50,207 nucleotides of DNA, taken from the NCBI GenBank assembly GCA_041538025.1, contig JBGOEV010000015.1, positions 1-50,207 on the forward strand, read 5' to 3'. The translations under genes were made by a program, and so were the position numbers. Numbering within the stretch: the first letter of the stretch is position 1; every line of letters begins with the position of its first letter. Below, one piece after another: positions 42,149-49,754 of this stretch. Source of the DNA: Thermosaccharophagus gerlachensis (GTDB lineage Bacteria > Armatimonadota > Fervidibacteria > Fervidibacterales > Thermosaccharophagaceae). The notes under the pieces are model-generated. The model was not told where the DNA came from. It worked only from the letters and a program-made list of their open reading frames with translations, and did not search any database.

Positions 42149-42370
42149 TGTCTATCACCTCCGTGCAAGTGGCTTCGTGTCAAAAGGGACAACCAATTCT
42201 GAAGTCTAACTACAGCTTCTATTTGAAGCAAGCATGCTAACAAGCACGTTAATTTAGTTTACATTTGAGGTGCGCTATCATGAGCATGCGAGTTCAATTT
42301 CAGAGGTTGCCACGAAACCAGAGCTCACTAAGCTACCAACTTTCTGGGACAAGACCAAGGTGATCTCAAG
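42149..42370. other. Divergent intergenic region before the exchanger-nuclease gene
   Basis: 222 bp between the chemoreceptor (-) and the exchanger-nuclease fusion (+). It contains a small leader ORF (separate entry) with its own RBS. No clear -35/-10 pair was found. Confidence 0.45.
42280..42363 (+). CDS. 27-residue leader ORF upstream of the fusion gene
   Basis: ATG at 42280 is 7 nt after GAGGTG. The peptide starts MSMRVQFQRLPRNQSS and ends with TGA inside AAGGTGATC, the RBS of the fusion gene at 42371. Translation of the leader could therefore control the downstream gene. The peptide itself looks like no known protein. Confidence 0.4.
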   Translation: MSMRVQFQRLPRNQSSLSYQLSGTRPR

Positions 42371-45070
42371 ATGCATGTTAGGAACACCGTCAGTTTCATT
42401 TGCGTTCTTCTATTGACGATGCCATGGGTATGTCTATACTTCCTTGGCATCCGTCCACAACCATTGCCACTCGCACTCGTATCAGCTATGGCTATAGGTG
42501 GCGGAGCTCTACTCATCTCATGGGCAGCTGAAGCAGCCGAGGTTGATGTCTCAAGGTCACTCTCAATGGCGATTTTGGCGCTTGTCGCTGTCATGCCAGA
42601 GTATGCGGTTGACATCTACCTATCATGGCAAGCTGGGAAGGATCAACACTATGTGGGCTTAGTCTCGGCTAACATGACCGGCGGCAATAGGCTACTCGTC
42701 GGTATAGGTTGGTCTTTAGTAGCCTTCCTAACATGGTGGTCGCTCAAGCAGGGCAGTAGAAGAGCAACAAAGACGGTCACCTTAGACAAAGACATAGCCC
42801 TTGGATTTCTCTTCCTTGCGTGCTCAACTGCTTACTCACTGCTGTTGCCCATAAAGGGTCGTATAACTCTGTTTGATGCACTCGTGTTGAGCTGTTTTTA
42901 CATCACTTACATTTGTCTCGCCACGAAAGCGCCCAGAAGAGATGTAGAACTGTTTGGACCAGCACAGCTAATCGCCTCAACAAAACCACTTTTGAGGCGC
43001 CTCTTTGTTATCCTGCTTTTCGCATATAGTGGCTTCGTCATATTCATCTCAGCAGAACCACTCGCGGAAAGCTTGAAAGAACTCGGAAAGAGCATCGGCA
43101 TAGGTGAGTTCTTCATGATACAATGGATTGCACCTTTGGCTTCTGAAGCCCCAGAGATAATCGTTGCCTCGTATTTTGCATTACGCCTATTGCCCACATC
43201 CGCGCTTACGGCTGTCATATCAGCTAAGCTGAATCAATGGACGCTTCTCATAGCTTCGCTCCCTATCGTTTATAGCATCTCAAGTCACATGCTCCAACCA
43301 TTGCCGTTGGGCGAATTGCAACGAAGCGAAATATTACTCACAGCAGCCCAGTCTACCTTCGCATGCACCATTCTCATTGACTTCAATATCTCACTTCATG
43401 AGGCTGTGCTTTTACTCCTGCTCTTTCTATCACAACTTTCAATGCCGTTGATTATCCCAGCCCAGAAGTTAGTTGAACTCTCAAGAGATGCTTTCTCGCT
43501 AATTTACTTCTCCCTTTCGGTTTGGATGCTTTTAAAGCAACGCAACAACCTTCATCAACTTCGCATAGCGCTTGGGGAAATGCTTACATACATCACTTCA
43601 AGAGAAGTTTCAAAAACTGCCACAGAACAATTCGCTACACTGCGACGCGAAAGAGGCTCGGAGTTTGATGAGAAGCCATCAATAAAGTTTTGTGGTGCTG
43701 CAGGTGAGGTCACAGGATCGTGCCATTTGGTTGTAGCTGGCAAGACATCAGTCCTACTTGATTGCGGTTTGATACAGGGAGGAAAAGAAAGGCACATACG
43801 AAACAGGGAGCCCTTCACATTTGATGCTTCAAGAGTTGAAGCGTGCATACTCACTCACGCTCACCTTGATCATTGCGGAAGGCTTCCATTGCTCATAAAG
43901 AGTGGTTTCAAAGGACGCATATTTGCGACGAGGGCAACATGCGAGCTTGCGCGCATCGTCTTGCTTGACAGCGCAAAGCTTAACGAAGAAGACGCAGCTT
44001 GGAAAATAAAGCGCCTCAAGAAAGCCGGTGAGGACTATTCTTGGGTCACCCCGCTGTTCACAACAGAGGAAGCGCTTATGTGCATTGAGCGATTTGAACC
44101 TGTTGACTACCATGAAGAAAAAAGCGTTGGTGATCTTACATTCAGGTTGCTTGACGCTGGGCATATACTCGGTTCGGCTATGGTTGAGCTACAACTTCCC
44201 TCAAACAGCGAGAGTGTGATGCTTCTTTTCACAGGTGACCTTGGAAGAAGAAATGCCCCAATCATAAGAGACCCAGAGCTTGTCAGTGAATGTGATGTGC
44301 TTATAATGGAGAGCACATACGCAGGGCAAATCCATGGGGGAAAGGAAACATACATGCAAACGCTTGTTGAAGTGATTGAGTGGACAAGGGAAAGAGGTGG
44401 GAAAGTCATCATCCCATCATTCGCTATAGAGAGGGCTCAGGATTTGCTTTATGTGCTCGGCAAACTTTTCAACTCTGGAACAGTAAAGCCTTTGCCAGTC
44501 TTCGTTGATAGCCCTATGGCTATTGAAGCATTGAAAGTGTTTAAGAGACATGTTGAACTCTACGACGATGAAGCGCGCCTCAGATTGAAGCAATACGGAG
44601 ACCCATTTGCATTTGAAGGGCTGCGCACTACCTCAACGGTTGATGAATCCAAGAGCATCAACCAGTTTGAAGAACCGTGCATTATTATCGCCGGCAACGG
44701 AATGTGCACAGGTGGAAGGATAAAGCACCACTTGAAGCACAACATTGGAAATCCGAACTGCACAATACTCTTCGTTGGATACCAAGCTAATGGGACTCTC
44801 GGAAGACAAATCGTAGATGGTGAGAGGTCTGTGCGCATATTCGGTGAGCAGTATGAGGTGCGCGCCAGAGTGGTTAAGATAGAAGCATTCAGTGGTCACG
44901 CTGACAACGATGATATTGATTGGTGGCTTAGTTCATTTGAAAGAGCACCAAAACTAACATTTGCTGTCCATGGCGAAAAGAACGCCCTCACATCATTGAA
45001 ACAACTGCTCTCGCTTAGAGGGTGGAAATGCATTATACCGGCTTTAAACGATGTGTGGCGGTTGCTGTAA
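42371..45070 (+). CDS. Na+/Ca2+-exchanger-like membrane domain fused to MBL/beta-CASP nuclease
   Basis: 899 residues in one uninterrupted frame. Residues 1-~405: about ten TM helices with the two inverted alpha-repeats of the sodium/calcium exchanger family: ALVAVMPEYAVD (Pro76-Glu77) then NMTGGN (from N101), and WIAPLASEAPEIIVASY (Ala254-Glu262) then AKLNQW. Residues ~435-899: a metallo-beta-lactamase domain with THAHLDHCG (His496, His498, Asp500, His501), DAGHILGSA (His598), TGDLGRR (Asp623), and beta-CASP/RNA motifs AGNGMCTGGR (from A774) and FSGHADN (from F840). Such nucleases (RNase J, CPSF73-like) cut RNA. RBS AAGGTGATC ends 6 nt before the ATG. A linker Met near residue 407 could serve as an internal start. 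Confidence 0.88.
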   Translation: MHVRNTVSFICVLLLTMPWVCLYFLGIRPQPLPLALVSAMAIGGGALLISWAAEAAEVDVSRSLSMAILALVAVMPEYAVDIYLSWQAGKDQHYVGLVSANMTGGNRLLVGIGWSLVAFLTWWSLKQGSRRATKTVTLDKDIALGFLFLACSTAYSLLLPIKGRITLFDALVLSCFYITYICLATKAPRRDVELFGPAQLIASTKPLLRRLFVILLFAYSGFVIFISAEPLAESLKELGKSIGIGEFFMIQWIAPLASEAPEIIVASYFALRLLPTSALTAVISAKLNQWTLLIASLPIVYSISSHMLQPLPLGELQRSEILLTAAQSTFACTILIDFNISLHEAVLLLLLFLSQLSMPLIIPAQKLVELSRDAFSLIYFSLSVWMLLKQRNNLHQLRIALGEMLTYITSREVSKTATEQFATLRRERGSEFDEKPSIKFCGAAGEVTGSCHLVVAGKTSVLLDCGLIQGGKERHIRNREPFTFDASRVEACILTHAHLDHCGRLPLLIKSGFKGRIFATRATCELARIVLLDSAKLNEEDAAWKIKRLKKAGEDYSWVTPLFTTEEALMCIERFEPVDYHEEKSVGDLTFRLLDAGHILGSAMVELQLPSNSESVMLLFTGDLGRRNAPIIRDPELVSECDVLIMESTYAGQIHGGKETYMQTLVEVIEWTRERGGKVIIPSFAIERAQDLLYVLGKLFNSGTVKPLPVFVDSPMAIEALKVFKRHVELYDDEARLRLKQYGDPFAFEGLRTTSTVDESKSINQFEEPCIIIAGNGMCTGGRIKHHLKHNIGNPNCTILFVGYQANGTLGRQIVDGERSVRIFGEQYEVRARVVKIEAFSGHADNDDIDWWLSSFERAPKLTFAVHGEKNALTSLKQLLSLRGWKCIIPALNDVWRLL

Positions 45071-45081
45071 ATTCGTTCGTG

Positions 45082-46047
45082 TTACACCTTTGGCACTTCA
45101 ACCCTTTTCCCCTTCTGAGCTGACTCGTTTGCTGCAAGTGTGACTGCGAGCGTCTTTACAGCGTCAGCGTAATCGGATCTTATAAGCGATTGGTTTCTCT
45201 CCATCACCGCCTTAACAAAAACTTCTGACTCGTATGCATGCCCACTGCGCCTTGAGTATATCTCCTCGGTTCTTTCTGGATAAAGGAAACGAACGCTACC
45301 ACCGTAATGCTCAACCACTAACTCGCGACAGAAGACTTCAAGCCCAAACCTATGTCCACGCTTCAGCATACATGTGTTTGAGATACACCCGATAGCACCA
45401 TTCTCAAACCAAAGTAGCACCGAACCAACATCTGGAACATTTAACTCTGGCACATCGTGAAGGGAACGAAGAGCAACAGCAGCACAAACATATTTCACTT
45501 CACCGATGATGTATCTTGCAAGGTCAAATATGTGCGTTGTCTGCTCAACTATTTGACCACCAGATTGCTCCATCCTACGCCACCAAGGTGTTCCGGGCAA
45601 CCCGCCCATGTAATAGCCGAGAGCCATACCGACAGTTTGCCCGTATAACCTTTCCTTAGCGATTTCGGTTGTGTCAAGGTAACGGAGATGGTAACCGACA
45701 GAGTTTATTATGCCAGAACTTGAGATTGCATCAAGAGCCTTAAGGGCAACATCAAGTGATAGTGCTACCGGCTTCTCAACGAATATGTGCACACCTGCTT
45801 GAGCAGCCATCACTTCTTGGTCTGAGTGAGCTACTGGGGGAATGCAAATATAAACCGCATCAAGTTCCTCACTATCAAACATTTGCCTATGGTCATCGTA
45901 AGCCTTACCACCGTATTGGCGTGCACATTCCTCAGCCCTTTCTTTCACAACATCACAGAAGGCTACAAACTCAACTCCTTCAATCTTGCTCAAGTTCTGC
46001 ATATGCAGGCGAGCTATACCACCAGCACCTATGAAGCCAACTCGCAT
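45082..46047 (-). CDS. Gfo/Idh/MocA family oxidoreductase
   Basis: NAD(P)-dependent sugar dehydrogenase family. N-terminal Rossmann MRVGFIGAGGIARLH; cofactor-side VYICIPPVAH and the signature VEKPVALS (conserved Glu-Lys-Pro). The catalytic-domain phrase GGQIVEQTTHIFDLARY contains the conserved His. 321 residues from the ATG at 46047, which is preceded by GAGGTGATAGCT. Substrate unknown. Encoded alone, convergent to the fusion gene with an 11-bp gap. Confidence 0.88.
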   Translation of the reverse strand: MRVGFIGAGGIARLHMQNLSKIEGVEFVAFCDVVKERAEECARQYGGKAYDDHRQMFDSEELDAVYICIPPVAHSDQEVMAAQAGVHIFVEKPVALSLDVALKALDAISSSGIINSVGYHLRYLDTTEIAKERLYGQTVGMALGYYMGGLPGTPWWRRMEQSGGQIVEQTTHIFDLARYIIGEVKYVCAAVALRSLHDVPELNVPDVGSVLLWFENGAIGCISNTCMLKRGHRFGLEVFCRELVVEHYGGSVRFLYPERTEEIYSRRSGHAYESEVFVKAVMERNQSLIRSDYADAVKTLAVTLAANESAQKGKRVEVPKV

Positions 46048-46136
46048 AGCTATCACCTCACACAACTCGTTTGCTCCATCTTTGCTCCCACTTTACATAC
46101 GGTCGATTGAGCATACCAACGTGAAAGGCACATACC

Positions 46137-46985
46137 TTAAACTGCAACATCCATACCATACGGTTTCGCATAATCAGAGGCACCACCTCTTGCAAACGCG
46201 AGTGCGATAATAGTCTTCGGTCTCCCTGCTCTTACTGCCTTAGCACATTCATTAAGTGTCGCTCCAACAGTCATAACATCATCCACTATGATAACCACTT
46301 TGTTGAAAACTGCCTCAGGGCGCGTCAGACGAAACGCATCACGCACATTAATCCATCTCTCCTTCGGGCTCAGCTCGAATTGAGGTTTCGTTTCCCTCGT
46401 CCTTATCAAAAGCGACGAGTTTGATGGGACGCCTATAAGTTCTGATAAAGACTGAGCTATCAACTCGGCTTGATTGAAGCCACGTTCACGCAACCTCGTT
46501 TCGTGCAACGGCACAGGTATTATGAGGTCAAAAGCGAAGTTGCGTATTAGTTCATCGTCGCTTTGCTTTGCAAACCTATCAATGGCATCTACCATGAACT
46601 TCGCCATCTCGACTGAGAGACGAAATTCGCCAGAATACTTGAGCTTGAACACCATCATGCGAGCAACACCTTCATATGAAACTGCGCACCTGCACCAATC
46701 AAACCATCGTTTCGTGTTCCTGCAATCGGAACACAAAGGAACTGCATGCGCGAGAACATCGTATGGCTTGCCACATAACTTGCACACCGGCGGGAAGATG
46801 AACTTGAGCTGTGATAGACAGGAATCGCAAAGTGCTTTCTCAGAGAAGTCTTCACACACAAGGCATCGTGGAGGATAAAGTAAGCGAAGGAGAAAATACA
46901 AGCCTCTTGATGCGACTTCCTTCACCCACCATTTGACTGCTCTTACGAAAGCAGGTTTATTACCTGCACCGCTCTTTTCTTGCAT
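46137..46985 (-). CDS. comF: ComF family phosphoribosyltransferase
   Basis: Needed for DNA uptake or related recombination functions in competent bacteria, but the reaction is unclear. N-terminal zinc-finger-type Cys pairs (CLVC, CDSC, CKLC, CSDC), then a PRTase fold with FDLIIPVPLHETRLRERGFNQAELIA and the PRPP loop VVIIVDDVMTVGATL. ATG at 46985 lies 9 nt after GAGAGGG; the TTG at 47003 overlaps that RBS. 282 residues. Divergent from parA. Confidence 0.9.
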   Translation of the reverse strand: MQEKSGAGNKPAFVRAVKWWVKEVASRGLYFLLRLLYPPRCLVCEDFSEKALCDSCLSQLKFIFPPVCKLCGKPYDVLAHAVPLCSDCRNTKRWFDWCRCAVSYEGVARMMVFKLKYSGEFRLSVEMAKFMVDAIDRFAKQSDDELIRNFAFDLIIPVPLHETRLRERGFNQAELIAQSLSELIGVPSNSSLLIRTRETKPQFELSPKERWINVRDAFRLTRPEAVFNKVVIIVDDVMTVGATLNECAKAVRAGRPKTIIALAFARGGASDYAKPYGMDVAV

Positions 46986-47109
46986 ACCATTGAGCCCTCT
47001 CAACTTAGGGCTACGAGAAAACGCAATTGCAATTATGCACCATCATGACAGCCACATGTAAGCGAGTCAAAATTTCATTGTGCAGTGAGTTAACACTTCA
47101 AAAAAGCGA

Positions 47110-48003
47110 GTGAGTAAGGTGGGCAGGATCATATCTGTCGTCAACCAAAAGGGCGGGGTTGGAAAAACAACAACAGCGATAAACTTGAGCGCATGCCTCG
47201 CTGAACTGGGCAAGCGTGTGCTAATAGTAGATGCAGATCCTCAAGGAAACGCAACATCTGGAATAGGCATACCAAGACAAGCTGCTCGCCCACAACTTTA
47301 CGATGTGCTTGCAGGGTTCGTTGAACCAAAAGCTGCAGTCAAACACACTCCATTCGTCCGCCTTGACATTATACCATCTGATATTGACCTTGCAGGCGCT
47401 GAGATTGAGCTGAGCCAACTTGACGAAAGGGAATTCATGATCCAAAGGGCTTTACAACCACTACTCGTTGATTACGATTTCATCATCGTTGACGCACCTC
47501 CATCGCTTGGCTTGCTAACGGTTAACTGCTTAACTGCTGCACATTATGTCCTCATCCCGATACAGTGTGAATACTATGCACTTGAAGGTCTGGGAAACCT
47601 GCTCAGCACAATACGTAAGGTGCGCATGAGCCTTAACCCATCCGTTTTAGTCTTAGGCATACTACGCACCATGTATGATACTCGCACAAACCTTTCAGCT
47701 CAAGTGTCGGAAGAGGTTGAAAAGCATTTTCCACATTGGGTTTTACGAACCATTATCCCGAGGACAGTGCGCTTAAGTGAAGCACCAAGCCATGGCTTGC
47801 CAATTATCTACTACGATAGCCGCAATGTGGCAGCAGCTGCATATAGACAGCTCGCCAAAGAAATTTTGGAAAAGCTCGGCGAAACCGTAAACGCAGAGGT
47901 CAAAGATAGTAAAGATAGTGATGAAGTAAAACTACCGACTTTTGAACAGCAACTATCCATGCCTGTTAACCAAACACAAAACTCAAAAAACGCCGAGCTT
48001 TAA
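47110..48003 (+). CDS. parA: ParA/Soj-type partition ATPase, orphan
   Basis: Deviant Walker A KGGVGKTT in residues ~13-22, Walker A' VLIVDADPQGNAT and Walker B FIIVDAPPSLGLLT, in the order of the Soj/ParA family that uses DNA-bound ATP dimers. GTG start at 47110 (a second GTG at 47119 is possible); RBS weak. A ~40-residue polar C-terminal tail is extra. No parB follows: the next coding unit is the micro-gene on the other strand, and no parS-like palindrome was found. It could act elsewhere in chromosome or cargo segregation. Confidence 0.9.
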   Translation: MSKVGRIISVVNQKGGVGKTTTAINLSACLAELGKRVLIVDADPQGNATSGIGIPRQAARPQLYDVLAGFVEPKAAVKHTPFVRLDIIPSDIDLAGAEIELSQLDEREFMIQRALQPLLVDYDFIIVDAPPSLGLLTVNCLTAAHYVLIPIQCEYYALEGLGNLLSTIRKVRMSLNPSVLVLGILRTMYDTRTNLSAQVSEEVEKHFPHWVLRTIIPRTVRLSEAPSHGLPIIYYDSRNVAAAAYRQLAKEILEKLGETVNAEVKDSKDSDEVKLPTFEQQLSMPVNQTQNSKNAEL

Positions 48004-48099
48004 CGAACTACCAAAAACTATATCCACAGCAATCCGTTTTCCGAAGCTACGATTAATTGACATTTATTTTTGGTGAAGTTTAAATTGCAGGGCTAAAAA

Positions 48100-48126
48100 G
48101 TGGCGGGCATTTTTGATGCCCGCCAC
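48100..48126. terminator. Intrinsic terminator of the micro-gene, possibly bidirectional
   Basis: GTGGCGGGCAT and ATGCCCGCCAC form a perfect 11-bp GC-rich stem with a 5-nt loop. On the minus strand it is followed by TTTTTAG, so it ends the micro-gene transcript 27 bp after its stop. It also lies downstream of parA on the plus strand, without a good T-tract there. Confidence 0.9.
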
Positions 48127-48152
48127 TATGTGCACTTATCTGCCGCTAATGG

Positions 48153-48221
48153 TTACTTCTTCTTGGTGGTTTTCTTGGCGGTCTTCTTGGCAGTCTTCTT
48201 GGCGGTCTTCTTTTGTGCCAT
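48153..48221 (-). CDS. 22-residue Lys/Thr/Ala repeat micro-protein
   Basis: Reads MAQ, then KKTA three times, KKTT, and ends KKK: 12 of 22 residues are Lys, in a design like histone H1/HC2 C-terminal tails or AT-hook-poor nucleoid proteins. It is complete with a near-consensus promoter, a structured leader, the SD AAAGGAGGTG 6 nt before the ATG and a strong terminator, so it is very probably expressed. No family name is known to me. It could bind DNA or RNA by charge, or be a leader for something else. The codon mix (AAG mostly, ACC/GCC) is biased and repeat-like, so slippage could vary its length. Confidence 0.8.
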   Translation of the reverse strand: MAQKKTAKKTAKKTAKKTTKKK

Positions 48222-48249
48222 ACCCAACACCTCCTTTCGCCATAGTGTT

Positions 48250-48278
48250 GTGGAATGCACTTATTTTGTGCACTCCAC
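48250..48278 (-). promoter_or_regulatory. Hairpin in the micro-gene leader
   Basis: GTGGAATGCAC and GTGCACTCCAC form an 11-bp stem (one G-U pair in the RNA) around a 7-nt AT loop. It lies within the ~64-nt leader between the promoter and RBS and may stabilise or regulate the mRNA. Confidence 0.7.
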
Positions 48279-48291
48279 TTTTCCATCTTAA

Positions 48292-48320
48292 AGTATAGCC
48301 AAAAATTTGGAAAATGTCAA
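48292..48320 (-). promoter_or_regulatory. Near-consensus sigma70 promoter of the micro-gene
   Basis: Minus strand TTGACA (48315-48320), 17-bp spacer, TATACT (48292-48297). Same hexamers and spacing as the pilin promoters. Confidence 0.9.
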
Positions 48321-48358
48321 CCCCTGCCTCCAATGTGTTTAAAACAGGCATACAAAAA

Positions 48359-48395
48359 TTGTCAATGCTTCTGAACTAAGTTCCAACATTGACAA
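48359..48395 (-). terminator. Terminator-like hairpin in the AT-rich region
   Basis: TTGTCAATG and CATTGACAA make a 9-bp stem, with an inner GAAC/GTTC. On the minus strand TTTTTG follows at once. It could end a minus-strand transcript that begins near 48790. Confidence 0.5.
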
Positions 48396-48796
48396 CTTTA
48401 CGCCAAGATGTTACGAAATTGAATTTTTGTGTGATTTTGCACAATTAATCTGCACATGTAGTGGTGATCCTTCCAATGAGGTGTCAGAAAAATAACCGAA
48501 TAAAATTGGCGGAATAGCGAGGAAAATATGAAAGGGGTTAAAATGAGCTAATTGGGTCAATATCGGTAAGCAAATGGATTGCTTAGTTGACATATTAAAT
48601 TTGAACGTGGGTGAAAATGAACGCCATATTAACTGCCAACATTTGTGTGATTAATGCAATAATAAGTAACATCAACACTCGCACTACGGTAAAAGCTGAA
48701 AGGAAAAAAATTTGTTAACAATTGGGGTAACATTTGAGGCTAAATAGGTAACACTGCTCTACACCACAAAAATAGCACACAATGGCAAAATAACGG

Positions 48797-48826
48797 CTTA
48801 TATCAAGCCTCTTATGATGCTGTCAA
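48797..48826 (-). promoter_or_regulatory. Candidate minus-strand promoter in the AT-rich region
   Basis: TTGACA (48821-48826), 18-bp spacer, TATAAG (48797-48802). No gene starts behind it, so any product would be an RNA of ~400 nt ending at the hairpin at 48359-48395. Confidence 0.4.
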
Positions 48827-49030
48827 TTAACTGAGCAATCACGCATAGCCACAAATATGCTGTTGCGTTTTTCTCTCTTGTCAAGTATAAAGGTGCATCG
48901 TTAATTTGGTGCAGAAATGCGATAAAAATCACACCACCGCGCACCAGTTTTCGTGTTACTAATATCAAATTCATTCACACCAATTAACCGAATTTGGCGC
49001 ATCAGTAATAACTACAACGGCAAATAATTT

Positions 49031-49047
49031 CTAACTCGGTGAGTTAG
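49031..49047 (-). terminator. Weak terminator-like repeat after the membrane-anchored protein gene
   Basis: CTAACTC-GGT-GAGTTAG, 7-bp perfect arms, 25 bp after the gene ending at 49073. On the minus strand AAATTATTT follows, a poor T-tract. Confidence 0.35.
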
Positions 49048-49072
49048 GGGAAAAGACGAAGATGAGAAGCTG

Positions 49073-49705
49073 TTACTTGTGCCCCGAAATTATTTGTTCT
49101 ATGAGCCACTCCAAATCTTCCCTCTTCCAAGCCTCGTCCATCGGACCTTCAAAGACAACTGGAAGCTCAATCTCCCCAACCTTCAATTGCGCTTTTGGAT
49201 AGCCTTGAAGTATCACCGTCCCACATGAAAGCCCATGCTTGCGGAACAGCTCAAAGCCAGTTGGTGTGCCAAAGTTGATACATACAACACGCAGGTTGGG
49301 GTAGTAACGCTTACCAAGCTCGCGAAAGTAATCCTTGAAATGTTCATGCCCACGATGAAATGGATAAAATGCCTTCAGACAAAGATGAGCGTTCATGTTA
49401 CCGTAAATCTCAACGGGCTTGAGGAAAGGAAGCTTCCGCTCATGCTCACGCTTCACAGGGTAAACCCACGCTTTATAAAGCGCTTCGTAATCCGCCTCCG
49501 TAAGCTTTTGCCCTTTGAAGGATTTGCACGGGGCTTTGAAATCGCAACGATGAGCTAAATCAACAAGGTTGCTAATTTGTCCTTCATCACCGCGATCAGC
49601 GACATTAGCACCGAAGCGATTAGCAATTAAGAAAAGAAAAATGATACACCCTACACAACCTACCTGCCACCGATAGCGTCTCGCCCTTCTTATGAAACTG
49701 CCCAT
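49073..49705 (-). CDS. Hypothetical membrane-anchored protein, thioredoxin-fold-like
   Basis: 210 residues with a basic N-terminus, one TM or uncleaved signal (VGCVGCIIFLFLIANRF), and a soluble domain outside. Segments PVEIYGNMNAHLCLKAF and LRVVCINFGTPTGFELFRKHGLSCGTVILQGYPKAQ resemble a thioredoxin-like fold, but there is no CxxC. Not recognised as a family. ATG at 49705 or GTG at 49708; RBS poor. It lies 49 bp downstream of the pseudopilin-like gene. Confidence 0.55.
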   Translation of the reverse strand: MGSFIRRARRYRWQVGCVGCIIFLFLIANRFGANVADRGDEGQISNLVDLAHRCDFKAPCKSFKGQKLTEADYEALYKAWVYPVKREHERKLPFLKPVEIYGNMNAHLCLKAFYPFHRGHEHFKDYFRELGKRYYPNLRVVCINFGTPTGFELFRKHGLSCGTVILQGYPKAQLKVGEIELPVVFEGPMDEAWKREDLEWLIEQIISGHK

Positions 49706-49754
49706 CACTCAAATAATCACACCATGCACAAGCATTCATATCAGGTAAACCAAC

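Larger units (their letters stand above)
48321..49072. other. AT-rich non-coding region with repeated TGTTAC motifs
   Basis: 752 bp with no credible gene, visibly more AT-rich than the flanks. TGTTAC/GTAACA occurs at 48409, 48666, 48727, 48748 and 48954 (and at 49071 on the gene edge), and TGTTAACA at 48713; two copies are 21 bp apart. It also holds a 9-bp inverted repeat and a candidate minus promoter (next entries). One minus-strand frame of 60 codons (48411-48593) has no RBS and is left out. Possible regulatory, non-coding RNA or replication/segregation role. Confidence 0.6.

Noticed and set aside
48100..48298. Plus-strand frames over the micro-gene (60-63 codons, F/L/V-rich)
   Set aside because: Reverse complement of Lys codons gives such Phe/Leu frames; no RBS.
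48136..48351. 71-codon minus-strand frame rich in DRQED
   Set aside because: It is a second reading frame over the KKTA micro-gene; the micro-gene has the RBS, promoter and terminator.
48011..49072. Replication origin next to parA
   Set aside because: Only a single imperfect DnaA-box-like sequence (ATATCCACA near 48020) was found, no cluster, and no dnaA or gidA.
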